A stretch of 64,000 bases of DNA from Telmatactis stephensoni. Lineage: Eukaryota; Cnidaria; Anthozoa; Actiniaria; Isophelliidae. A program made the translations under genes and the position numbers. Every line of letters begins with the position of its first letter. Within the stretch, counting starts at the first letter, position 1. The stretch lies in assembly GCA_029948255.1 (NCBI GenBank), contig JALIZF010001542.1, positions 248,001 through 312,000 of the forward strand. The letters run 5' to 3'. Below the pieces are notes generated by a model. That model was not told the origin of the DNA. It did no database searches and saw only the letters and a program-made list of their open reading frames with translations. Of this stretch, positions 1 through 11,400 are shown one piece after another.

Positions 1-720
1 CTATATTGCCACACATTTCATTTATTGTTATGGTTACTGTGTTTGGGTTAATTACAATTTCATTTACATATGTATTCCTTTTGATGGGCAATCCCTGCAC
101 ACTGTCCCCTAGGTGGGCCAAGAGGTGTGAAGTCTAATTTGAGTTTGAAAATTTTGTACGCAGACAAAGAGTTATATTTAAAAGTTTGCATGTGTTTTCT
201 GCTATTTTTTTAAAATTTGCTGGCATTTACTGCTAATGATTTCAAACTTTTTGTACTCATTTTTGTATTCTATTATTACGTCAAGTGTAAAGCTCTACTG
301 GGAATTTTTGTTTGCTTGGTTTTGACACTCAGTATCTTAGCTATTCAAAGTATTTTGAAACAAAATTTCCATGGCATATATATCCCAATGTTTTACATCG
401 AATGTCATCATATAATCACATTTGTATACCTAATAGCAAATTGTGAGACACTTCTAAAATTATAGAACATATGGTATTTTGGAAGTTAGTAAATTAGATG
501 TACATGATCATGCATTGTTCCAATAACCTGTTTTGGAGAAATCCTTTTTAAAGTGTTTTTGGTGGTTTCAGAAATTGTCCTCACCCAACCAAACCTTATC
601 ATTTTGGCCTCTGCCTTTATGTTCTATGATTTTTTAAGCAGTTCCATTCATAGCACCTCACCTGATGTAATCTTTTATATTAATATTAACCTGAATAAAA
701 GTGTTCAATTGTAAATATTA
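1..720 (+). other. Probable 3' UTR or downstream flank of an upstream + strand gene
   Basis: AT-rich sequence without a convincing coding exon. An 82-codon open frame at 217-465 is low-complexity, hydrophobic and unlike any family I recognise, so I do not call it a gene. A + strand AATAAA at 694-699 followed by T-rich sequence suggests that a transcript entering from the left ends here. If so, it would be convergent with FBXL18. This is inference from one hexamer and its context. Confidence 0.35.
694..699 (+). terminator. Poly(A) signal AATAAA
   Basis: Canonical hexamer in an AT-rich context with T-rich sequence about 25-40 bases downstream. It would serve a + strand gene lying left of the window. 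Confidence 0.35.
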
Positions 721-982
721 CTGCCTTTTTTCTGAATGTTGCAGTTTTATCTTTATTTGTGTTTACTTTGAGAACATCCTTCTCTTCAAAAAGAAAGTAA
801 TATAATATAGCTGTAATGTATAAAAATGCTCAAAAATCTCCCCAAATCAACAAAATGCAAATTATTAGGCTATAGCCCATTCAACATGGTTGAAAAAAGC
901 CCCAAATTAAGGAATAATTCATTAAGCATTCAATTTATTTGTCAACAGACGACAATGATTACCTCGCGCTGTATATGTTGTG

Positions 983-1240
983 CAGGGTAGTAACGAGATA
1001 TTTTTTTTCAGTGATCCCGATCCCAGGGCTAAAATTGTAATCCTTGATCCCCAAAATAAGGACAATTTTGATCCCTGATCCCGTCTTAAAAAAGTGATCC
1101 CGTTTTCGAAATTCTAAAGACAGTGATCCCGATCCCAAGGCTAAAAATCTGATCCCTGAGCCAAAAAAATAACGCTCATGTGATCCCTGAGCCCAAAAAT
1201 AACACTGATCCCTGATCCCATATACCTCGTTACTACCCTG
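983..1240. mobile_element. Short TIR element with TGATCCC internal repeats, inserted in the satellite
   Basis: The ends are inverted repeats, CAGGGTAGTAACGAG at the left and CTCGTTACTACCCTG at the right. The inside is a degenerate tandem of (A)TGATCCC(T/G) words. It interrupts a satellite monomer (CGCGCTGTAT..TTGTGAGCGAGG). The CAGGG start resembles hAT ends, but the duplicated target is not clean (TGTTGTG against TATTGTG). Non-autonomous, with no ORF. Confidence 0.75.
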
Positions 1241-4200
1241 TATTGTGAGCGAGGAATATTTTGTTCATTTTTCATTTAATTTGTCAACAAATGATAATTA
1301 ATTCGCGCTGAATTATGAGCGAGGAATAATTTATTCATTTTCTAATTCTTTTGTCAATAAAAGACAAAAGTCATTGATTGCGCGCTGAATAACGAGCGAA
1401 AGAATAATTTATTCATTTTCCAATTAAATTGTCAACAAAAGACATTGATTGCGCGCTGTATTGTGAACGATGAATCATCTATTCATTTTCTAATTATTTT
1501 GTCAACAAAAAGCATCAATTGCGCGATGTATTATGAGCGAGGAATAATTTATTCATTTTCCAATTAATTTGTCAACAAAGTACATTGAATACGCGCACAA
1601 TTATGAGCGAAAGAATAATTTATTCATGTTCCAATTATTTTGTCAACAAAAGACATTGATTGCGCGCTCAATTATGAGCTATGAATAATTTATTCATTTT
1701 CCAATTAAATTGTCAACAAAAGACATTCATTGCGCGCTGTATTGTGTGCGAGGAATAATTTATTAATTTTCCAATTAAATTGTCAACAAAAGACAATGGG
1801 TTCGAGATGTATTTTGAGCGAGGAATAATTTATTTATTTTCCAATTAATTTTTCAACAAAGGACATTGATTGCGCGCTATATTGTGACCGAGGAATAATT
1901 TATTCATGTTCCAATTATTTTGTCAACAAAAGACATTGATTGCGCGCTCAATTATGAGCTAGGAATAATTTATTCATTTTCCAATTAAATTGTCAACAAA
2001 AGACATTCATTGCGCGCTGTATTGTGAGCGAGGAACAATTTATTCATTTTCCAATTAAATTGTCAACAAAAATACCTTGATTACGCGCTGAATTGTGAGC
2101 GAGGAATCATCTATTCATTTCCAATTAATTTGTCAACAAAAGACATTGATTGCGCGCTATATTGTGAGCGATCGATGAATAATTTATTCATGTTCCAATT
2201 AATTTGTCAAGAAAAGACATTGATTGCGCGCTGAATAACGAGCAAAAAAACAATTTATTCATTTTCCAATTCATTGGTTAATTAATTGATTGCGCGCTAT
2301 ATTGTGACCGAGGAATAATTTATTCATGTTGCAATTATTTTGTCAACAAAAGACATTCATTGCGCGCTCAATTATGAGCTAGGAATAATTTATTCATTTT
2401 CCAATTCATTTGTTAACAAAAGACAATGGGTTCGAGATGTATTTTGAGCGAGGAATAATTTATTTATTTTCCAATTAATTTGTCAACAAAAGACATTCAT
2501 TGCGCGCTGTATTTTGAGCGAGGAATCATCTATTCATTTTCTAACTATTTTGTCAACAAGAGACATTCATTGCGCGCTATATTGTGAGCGATGAATAATT
2601 TATTCATGTTCCAATTAATTTGTCAAGAAAAGACATTGATTGCGCGCTGAATAACGAGCAAAAAAACAATTTATTCATTTTCCAATTCATTGGTTAATTA
2701 ATTGATTGCGCGCTATATTGTGACCGAGGAATAATTTATTCATGTTGCAATTATTTTGTCAACAAAAGACATTCATTGCGCGCTCAATTATGAGCTAGGA
2801 ATAATTTATTCATTTTCCAATTCATTTGTTAACAAAAGACAATGGGTTCGAGATGTATTTTGAGCGAGGAATAATTTATTTATTTTCCAATTAATTTGTC
2901 AACAAAAGACATTCATTGCGCGCTGTATTTTGAGCGAGGAATCATCTATTCATTTTCTAACTATTTTGTCAACAAGAGACATTCATTGCGCGCTATATTG
3001 TGAGCGATGAATAATTTATTCATGTTCCAATTAATTTGTCAAGAAAAGACATTGATTGCGCGCTGAATAACGAGCAAAAAAACAATTTATTCATTTTCCA
3101 ATTCATTGGTTAACAAAAGACAATGGTTTCGAGATGTATTTTGAGCGAGGAATAATTTATTTATTTTCCAATTCATTTGTTAACAAAAGACAATGAGTTC
3201 GAGATGTATTGTGAGCGAGGAATAATTTATCCATGTTCCAATTATTTTGTCAACAAAAGACATTGATTGCGCGCTCAATTATGAGCGAGAAATCATCTAT
3301 TCATTTTGCAATTAAATTGTCAACAAAAGACATTCATTGCGCGCTGTATTGTGACCGAGGAATAATTTATTCATTTTCCAATTAAATTGTCAACAAAAAT
3401 ACATTGATTACGGGCTTAATTGTGAGCGAGGAATCATCTATTTATTTTCCAAATAATTTGTCAAAAAAGACATTGATTTCGCGCTGTATTGTGAGCGAGG
3501 AATAATTTATTCATGTTCCAATTATCAGTTTGTCAACAAAAGACATTGAATTCGCGTTCAATTTATTTTCATTCATTTTCATTTTCCAATTCATTTGTTA
3601 ACAAAAGACAATGAGTTCGAGATGTATTTTGAGCGAGGAATAATTTATTTATTTTCCAATTATTTTGTCAACAAAAGACATTCATTGCGCGCTGTATTGT
3701 GAGCGATGAATAATTTATTCATGTTCCAATTAATTTGTCAAGAAAAGACATTGATTGCGCGCTGAATAACGAGCAAAAAAACAATTTATTCATTTTCCAA
3801 TTCATTGGTTAATTAATTGATTGCGCGCTATATTGTGACCGAGGAATAATTTATTCATGTTGCAATTATTTTGTCAACAAAAGACATTCATTGCGCGCTC
3901 AATTATGAGCTAGGAATAATTTATTCATTTTCCAATTCATTTGTTAACAAAAGACAATGGGTTCGAGATGTATTTTGAGCGAGGAATAATTTATTTATTT
4001 TCCAATTAATTTGTCAACAAAAGACATTCATTGCGCGCTGTATTTTGAGCGAGGAATCATCTATTCATTTTCTAACTATTTTGTCAACAAGAGACATTCA
4101 TTGCGCGCTATATTGTGAGCGATGAATAATTTATTCATGTTCCAATTAATTTGTCAAGAAAAGACATTGATTGCGCGCTGAATAACGAGCGAAAAAACAA

Positions 4201-5109
4201 TTTATTCATTTTCCAATTCATTGGTTAACAAAAGACAATGGTTTCGAGATGTATTTTGAGCGAGGAATAATTTATTTATTTTCCAATTCATTTGTTAACA
4301 AAAGACAATGAGTTCGAGATGTATTGTGAGCGAGGAATAATTTATCCATGTTCCAATTATTTTGTCAACAAAAGACATTGATTGCGCGCTCAATTATGAG
4401 CGAGAAATCATCTATTCATTTTGCAATTAAATTGTCAACAAAAGACATTCATTGCGCGCTGTATTGTGACCGAGGAATAATTTATTCATTTTCCAATTAA
4501 ATTGTCAACAAAAATACATTGATTACGGGCTTAATTGTGAGCGAGGAATCATCTATTTATTTTCCAAATAATTTGTCAAAAAAGACATTGATTTCGCGCT
4601 GTATTGTGAGCGAGGAATAATTTATTCATGTTCCAATTATCAGTTTGTCAACAAAAGACATTGAATTCGCGTTCAATTTATTTTCATTCATTTTCATTTT
4701 CCAATTCATTTGTTAACAAAAGACAATGAGTTCGAGATGTATTTTGAGCGAGGAATAATTTATTTATTTTCCAATTATTTTGTCAACAAAAGACATTCAT
4801 TGCGCGCTGTATTGTGACCGAGGAATAATTTATTCGTTTTCCAATTAAATTGTCAACAAAAGTACATTGATTACGCGCTGAATTGTGAGGAAGGAATAAT
4901 TTATTCATGTTGCAATTATTTTGTCAACAAAAGACATTCATTGCGCGCTCAATTATGAGCTAGGAATAATTTATTCATTTTCCAATTCATTTGTTAACAA
5001 AAGACAATGGGTTCGAGATGTATTTTGAGCGAGGAATAATTTATTTATTTTCCAATTAATTTGTCAACAAAAGACATTCATTGCGCGCTGTATTTTGAAC
5101 GAGGAATAA

Positions 5110-5115
5110 TTTATT
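5110..5115 (-). terminator. Candidate FBXL18 poly(A) signal supplied by the satellite
   Basis: Reading the minus strand from the FBXL18 stop at 5431, the first AATAAA (TTTATT on +) is in the outermost satellite monomer, about 315 bases downstream. A weaker ATTAAA overlaps the stop codon. Position only; no transcript evidence. Confidence 0.3.
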
Positions 5116-5430
5116 TTCCAATTCAATTGTCAACAAAAGTTCATTGATTGCGCGCTGCAGAATTATGAATACGCAAGCTCTAGCCCATAAAAAATGTTTG
5201 AAAATGGCCCAAAATCCCTAGAATGCAAAGCTATATAGCCCATGCAAAATAATAAAAATTGCCCCAAAATTGTCCCAAAAACAAGGCTAGAGCTCATTTA
5301 AAATGGTACAATTAACTGATTGGCAAAAATGTAAGTCTACAGGCTGTGCCCCTTGGGTTTCATAATGTTCTTCCAGTCTTGATTGACAAACAGAAAGAAA
5401 ATATGGATACATGTTTTTAAAATTTGGGTT

Positions 5431-8400
5431 TTAATAAACTCTGGTTGCAACTTCAGAACCAAAGAGTGACAAGTTTTTCAAGTGCACTAGAGGGAAAGAA
5501 TTCTCGTGAGCATGGTTGAATAGCTTGTTATAAAGGTCTCTTGTATTGCTGTCATATGGGAACAAACAAACTGCTAAACCTGGCCGCTCACTTGCATATC
5601 TGAAAATGGGATGAAAGTAAAAAAATGGGTCTGCCTGTTGAATGGGAACTTAACTTAATTTTGTAAATGGGAAGAATTGGGAAGAATTGGGAAAAATTTA
5701 AATGGGAGAAAATTCATTAAAGTGACAAATAATGAATGCTTAATTTAGTGCCCCTAACCCCTGATTTGAAATGGTTTGTGGTGTGGTGTAGTGTGGTGTG
5801 CTGCAGTGTGGTGTGCTACAGTGTGGTGTGCTGCAGTGTGGTGTGCTACAGTGTGGTGTGGTGCAGTGCAATGTGGCGCAGTGCGATGTGCTGCAGTGTG
5901 GTGTGCTACAGTGTGGTGTGCTACAGTGTGGTGTGGTACATTGTGGTGTGCTGCAGTGCGATGTGCTGCATTGTGGTGTGCTACAGTGTGGTGTGCTACA
6001 GTGTGGTGTGCTACAGTGTGGTGTGGTACATTGTGGTGTGCTGCAGTGCGATGTGCTGCAGTGTGGTGTGCTACAGTGTGGTGTGCTGCAGTGTGGTGTG
6101 CTGCAGTGCGATGTGGTGCAGTGCGATGTGCTGCAGTGTGGTGTGCTGCAGTGTGATGTGGTGCAGTGCGATGTGCTGCAGTGCGATGTGCTGCAGTGTG
6201 GTGTGGTGTAGTGTGGTGTGCTACAGTGTGGTGTGCTACAGTGTGGTGTGCTACAGTGTGGTGTGCTGCAGTGCGATGTGGTGCAGTGCGATGTGCTGCA
6301 GTGCGATGTGCTGCAGTGTGGTGTGCTACAGTGTGGTGTGCTACAGTGTGGTGTGCTACAGTGTGGTGTGGTACATTGTGGTGTGCTGCAGTGCGATGTG
6401 GTGCAGTGTGGTGTGCTGCAGTGTGGTGTGCTGCAGTGTGGTGTGCTACAGTGTGGTGTGGTACATTGTGGTGTGCTGCAGTGTGGTGTGCTGCAGTGTG
6501 GTGTGCTACAGTGTGGTGTGCTGCAGTGTGGTGTGCTACAGTGTGGTGTGCTGCAGTGTGGTGTGCTACAGTGTGGTGTGGTACATTGTGGTGTGCTGCA
6601 GTGCGATGTGGTGCAGTGTGGTGTGCTGCAGTGTTGTGTGCTGCAGTGTGGTGTGGTACATTGTGGTGTGCTGCAGTGTGGTGTGCTGCAGTGTGGTGTG
6701 CTGCAGTGTGGTGTGCTACAGTGTGGTGTGCTGCAGTGTGGTGTGCTACAGTGTGGTGTGCTGCAGTGTGGTGTGCTACAGTGTGGTGTGGTACATTGTG
6801 GTGTGCTGCAGTGCGATGTGGTGCAGTGTGGTGTGCTGCAATGTGGTGTGCTACAGTATGGTGTGGTACATTGTGGTGTGCTGCAGTGCGATGTGGTGCA
6901 GTGTGGTGTGCTACAGTGTGGTTTGCTGCAGTGTGGTGTGCTACAGTGTGGTGTGCTACAGTATGGTGTGGTACATTGTGGTGTGCTGCAGTGCGATGTG
7001 CTGCAGTGTGGTGTGCTACAGTGTGGTGTGCTACAGTATGGTGTGGTACATTGTGGTGTGCTGCAGTGCGATGTGCTACAGTGTGGTGTGCTACAGTGTG
7101 GTGTGCTACAGTATGGTGTGGTACATTGTGGTGTGCTGCAGTGCGATGTGGTGCAGTGTGGTGTGCTACAGTGTGGTTTGCTGCAGTGTGGTGTGCTACA
7201 GTGTGGTGTGCTACAGTATGGTGTGGTACATTGTGGTGTGCTGCAGTGCGATGTGCTGCAGTGTGGTGTGCTACAGTGTGGTGTGCTACAGTATGGTGTG
7301 GTACATTGTGGTGTGCTGCAGTGCGATGTGCTACAGTGTGGTGTGCTACAGTGTGGTGTGCTACAGTATGGTGTGGTACATTGTGGTGTGCTGCAGTGCG
7401 ATGTGGTGCAGTGTGGTGTGCTACAGTGTGGTTTGCTGCAGTGTGGTGTGCTACAGTGTGGTGTGCTACAGTATGGTGTGGTACATTGTGGTGTGCTGCA
7501 GTGCGATGTGCTGCAGTGTGGTGTGCTACAGTGTGGTGTGCTACAGTATGGTGTGGTACATTGTGGTGTGCTGCAGTGCGATGTGCTACAGTGTGGTGTG
7601 CTACAGTGTGGTGTGCTACAGTGTGGTGTGCTACAGTATGGTGTGGTACATTGTGGTGTGCTGCAGTGCGATGTGGTGCAGTGTGGTGTGCTACAGTGTG
7701 GTTTGCTGCAGTGTGGTGTGCTACAGTATGGTGTGGTACATTGTGGTGTGCTGCAGTGCGATGTGGTGCAGTGTGGTGTGCTGCAATGTGGTGTGGTGTG
7801 GTGTGCTGCAGTGTGGTGTGCTGCAATGTGGTGTGGTGTGGTGTGCTGCAGTGTGGTGTGCTAAAGTGTGGTGTGGTGTGGTGTGGTACAGTGTGGTGTG
7901 CTGCAGTGTGGTGTGGTGTGCTATGCTGCAGTGTGGTGTGGTACAGTGTGGTTTGCTGCAGTGTGGTGTGCTGAGGTGTGGTGTGGTGTGGGACCATACT
8001 GTATTATAGCACACCATACTATAACACACCACACCACACCACACCCCTTCCCATCCCATCCCATCCTATACTGGGTACCATACTAAAACCAAAAATGCGA
8101 AAACCCTAAGCCTAACCTGTTGTAGAGGATGTTTGTCAGGTTACGAAATGTTTCTTCTGAGGATGAAGCATCAGCACATATCTGCAAAACCCTCAAGTTT
8201 TGGCACTGTATACATAATGAACATGTTAGCACTGTCAAGTAATAAGTGCAGAATATTTATTTTAGCATAAATTTTGGGGGATTAAGAGTAATGCATTTGA
8301 GCAGAAAATTTGAGCTGACAGAGAAAGACTGACATCCATCAAACACAACATACAAACAGTAAAATCAAAGTTTTTTAAGACAAGGAGCAAGGATGGCACA

Positions 8401-11400
8401 GTTGGTTAGTGTGCGGCCTTTGGTGCGAGAGGTCCCTAGTTCGATCCCCAGATCTCACATCCTTGTTTCAACTTATTCCTTTCTGTGTAGCTTTAATTAG
8501 CTTTAAATACCCTTAAAAAACGGAGCACTGATGGAAAGAGGGGGTAGAATGAGCGCACCGTCAGCTTCCTGGGAGGCTAGCTTATATATAGCATTGCTTG
8601 TAGCTAAAGGAACTTCTGACGTTAAATACACAGCTTTACCTTTTTTTTACAAGACTTAGTGCTCACATGCTTCATAAGATTTGGCAGTAATTATTACCTT
8701 TTCAAACAAAGGTAGGATTGTTGATACAGCAATGCTTCCACCTTTGGTAATAATGCAAAGTGATTCTAGCAGTGTCAGGCTAAACAGTGCAACAGTAAAA
8801 GATTGAGGTACTGGGAAATAAGACTGCTCAAACCTGTGTAATGTAATATACAAAATACTAAATAATATTAATACTAAATAGATATGGTCCATATTATTTG
8901 GTGTGGCTTCATATCTGTGAAATGGAACCCAGAGTTATAATCATTCTTTATTTGCTTCTTTGTCACTCCCAGCAAAGATACCCTAAGGAACAAAGTCCAT
9001 TTATAAGTCAGAACGTATTTAGGAACTCAAAATTCATTATTTTAAACATGTCTACTCGTACGTGATGCTTATTGGTCAACTGATCAGGTTGAAATCAGAA
9101 ATGAGATAAATTTTGACTTCCAGAACAAGTTCTAACAGACTGTAATGCATGTGTTCCCAGGGAGTGAGAAATGAGTGACTGTATACACCTGTTTCGAAAA
9201 AGGTTGTCGTATGAGAGCTCTCAAGCCCACGCGACAGTAGACCGAAAAGGAGTATGGGTAGTAGCAAAACTACACATTCTTTTTGGCTTTGATATTTACT
9301 TTTGCATCAGTAACTGAAGTTCTTGAGTGTATAAGGTCAGAGCAAGCAAAATTTGAGTAATCGTATGGGATTTTTGTGGTTTTATAACTTTAGTAATTTT
9401 TTCCCATAGTCCCTTTCGGGTGAGTCGCGTAGGCTTGTTACCGACAACGTTTATTGAAATAGGTATATATAATACCTCTGGGTTTCCAAACAGGGCCAGA
9501 TTTCTAGGAGGGTGAAGGGGGGGGGGGGGGGGGGGGAAGGGGGTGCACACACCCAACTGAGATGTTTCTGGGCCCTTTTCTTGTTGATGCTTTTCCAAAA
9601 TCTGCTCTAGATCCTCTGGATGGTTTCTGATTTCTATACCCTGCATCATGTCCTAAAGGATAAGATTAAATCCTGAAATTTTCTGCCCCTGCCAAAGATG
9701 GTTCATAGCTATCTAGTGTTACTAAATAGAGGTTAAAACATTAGGGTGAGGGTTTGCATTGAAATTCAATTCTTGAATTTCAATGCAAACCCAAGCCCGT
9801 GCATTCGAACTGATTTAAAAACCTCCATCCTATATTTCATGTTTTTGGGGAAAAAATAAAAAAATAAAAAAATAAAAGAATTAATGAATTTTTGTCAGAG
9901 AAAATCCAGGTTAAATTTTATGTAAATTAGAATAAGTCTTTGGTTGAAATTCTAAGACCCCTGTCATGGTTATGATTTTCATTGTGTTCACTTTATGAAT
10001 TATTAATAAGGTTAATAATTGTGTTACTACATTGTGTTACTAAGCACATCCTCAAGAACATAGATGTATTATTGTCACTGGTTTCTTGTTCCTAGAGAAA
10101 GTATCCTTATGTACATTTTCTGTTTTTTGTTCTGGAAGTAAAGTTTTCTCTCATTTCTAATTGGATGACCTGGTCAGGTTGACCAATCAGCATCTAGTAT
10201 GTATCAACAAATTACAATAACTGCTAAAATGATGTCATGATATACTTAGTGTTGATAAGGTGTAAAAAGGCTAAATAATTTTTATTACAATAATTTGTAT
10301 TACCTGAGCTGTTTTAATTGTACAAAACATGACAATGCTTTGTTCAGCATTGGGAGAGCATTGGCTACTTCCAGACCTCTTAGCTGTGCTAGAGATAGGA
10401 AGCAAAGTCTTTTACAGGATCCTGCTATTTTGTGCAAAAACTCAAGTCCACCTCTGACATCCAAACCTGCAAAAAATGAGCTTAAAATCCAAATGTAGAC
10501 CTTGAGACAGAGAATAATATGGGAGTTGGAAATTTGCAAATGGCAAAGTGTTCACTTCTAGCCTCTTTAGTGATGGCTTGAAATGGTAAAATTGTTAAGC
10601 CAGACTGCTGCAAAGATTTGATCACAATTCATATTTGCTAGCCCAATTTATGTAATCCCCCTGGGAATACAGTACTCGTCAAAGCTTTACATGAGGGACT
10701 CCACCCTTTAATTTGGTCCAGCAACTGTATTTAAAACTGAGCAGTAGGCAAGTATAATATTGTACATCTTTTCTTTATGCCTTTCAAAAGGTATCTACAC
10801 ACCCAGTTTTTGTTTCAGACATACTCCAGTGGTGTTCCTGGGAAATGTTCCTGGGATGTACAAATCTCATTTGTGAATACCAGCAATTTCATGAATGATG
10901 GTTGTTGTAACAAGTCCCTCCCTTCACGTCCCTGCAATATATCCCATAGTGTGTACTGACCTTTAAATGACCAGGGAAAAGCATAGAAATGGCACCCCAT
11001 TTTGCTACAGCCACCCTGGCATGTGGCCTTCCCCATAATGCTGGTAATAAAAAGGTTCCCTGAATAAACCCTGTTTACCTGCAAGTGTGAGTTTTTCTAA
11101 ACAAGAACAGAAGGCCAAAGCCTCTAGTAATTCAGTCTCATTGTCTGGACAGTCCCAAATAAGTTGAGCTCTAAAAATCAAATAGTCAAAAACAGTAAAT
11201 GATACCATATATTTGAAAGAAACTCCCTTAAATTTAAGACAGCAAGCCCTCTGGATTGATAGTAACTGTTCAATTTTAGAGTCATTTGCTACAAATAACT
11301 GATTGACATCACAGAGATTACATACTGGCCCGGTGGAGGTCTACTTGTTGGTGATCCTTTCCTCAAAACAGAATGAAATCCAACACCTATTATTTCAACT

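Larger units (their letters stand above)
915..5170. repeat. 70-bp satellite array with higher-order repeats
   Basis: Head-to-tail units of about 70-71 bp. Each has a GCGCGC core, an AATAATTTATTCATT block and a TTGTCAACAAAAGACATT block. By length there are roughly 56 units, after removing an inserted element at 983-1240. Groups of units repeat about every 417 bp (the ACGAGCAAAAAAACAATTTA variant near 2240, 2658 and 3075). A longer stretch recurs 1115 bp apart (CAATGGTTTCGAG at 3121 and 4236). Similar ATGCAAA..TAGCCCA..GCCCCAAA sequence lies on both sides (about 856-900 and 5223-5275), so the array may have expanded inside a larger element. No coding potential. Confidence 0.95.

Noticed and set aside
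217..465. 82-codon ORF at the left edge
   Set aside because: Hydrophobic AT-rich frame without recognisable domain; the region looks like a 3' UTR.
5736..8009. Open frames of up to 757 codons (Cys/Val/Ser/Trp-rich on +, His/Thr-rich on -)
   Set aside because: The 15-bp unit is divisible by 3 and lacks stops, so several frames on both strands are open. The stretch lies in an FBXL18 intron and composition is purely periodic.
8393..8470. Second tRNA gene
   Set aside because: It has A- and B-box-like words, but the acceptor and anticodon stems do not pair well and the same body occurs elsewhere. Called a SINE instead.
9296..9649. 117-codon minus ORF with a proline run
   Set aside because: It lies in FBXL18 intron 5 and the prolines come from a G homopolymer. 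The true exons 5 and 6 join in phase without it.
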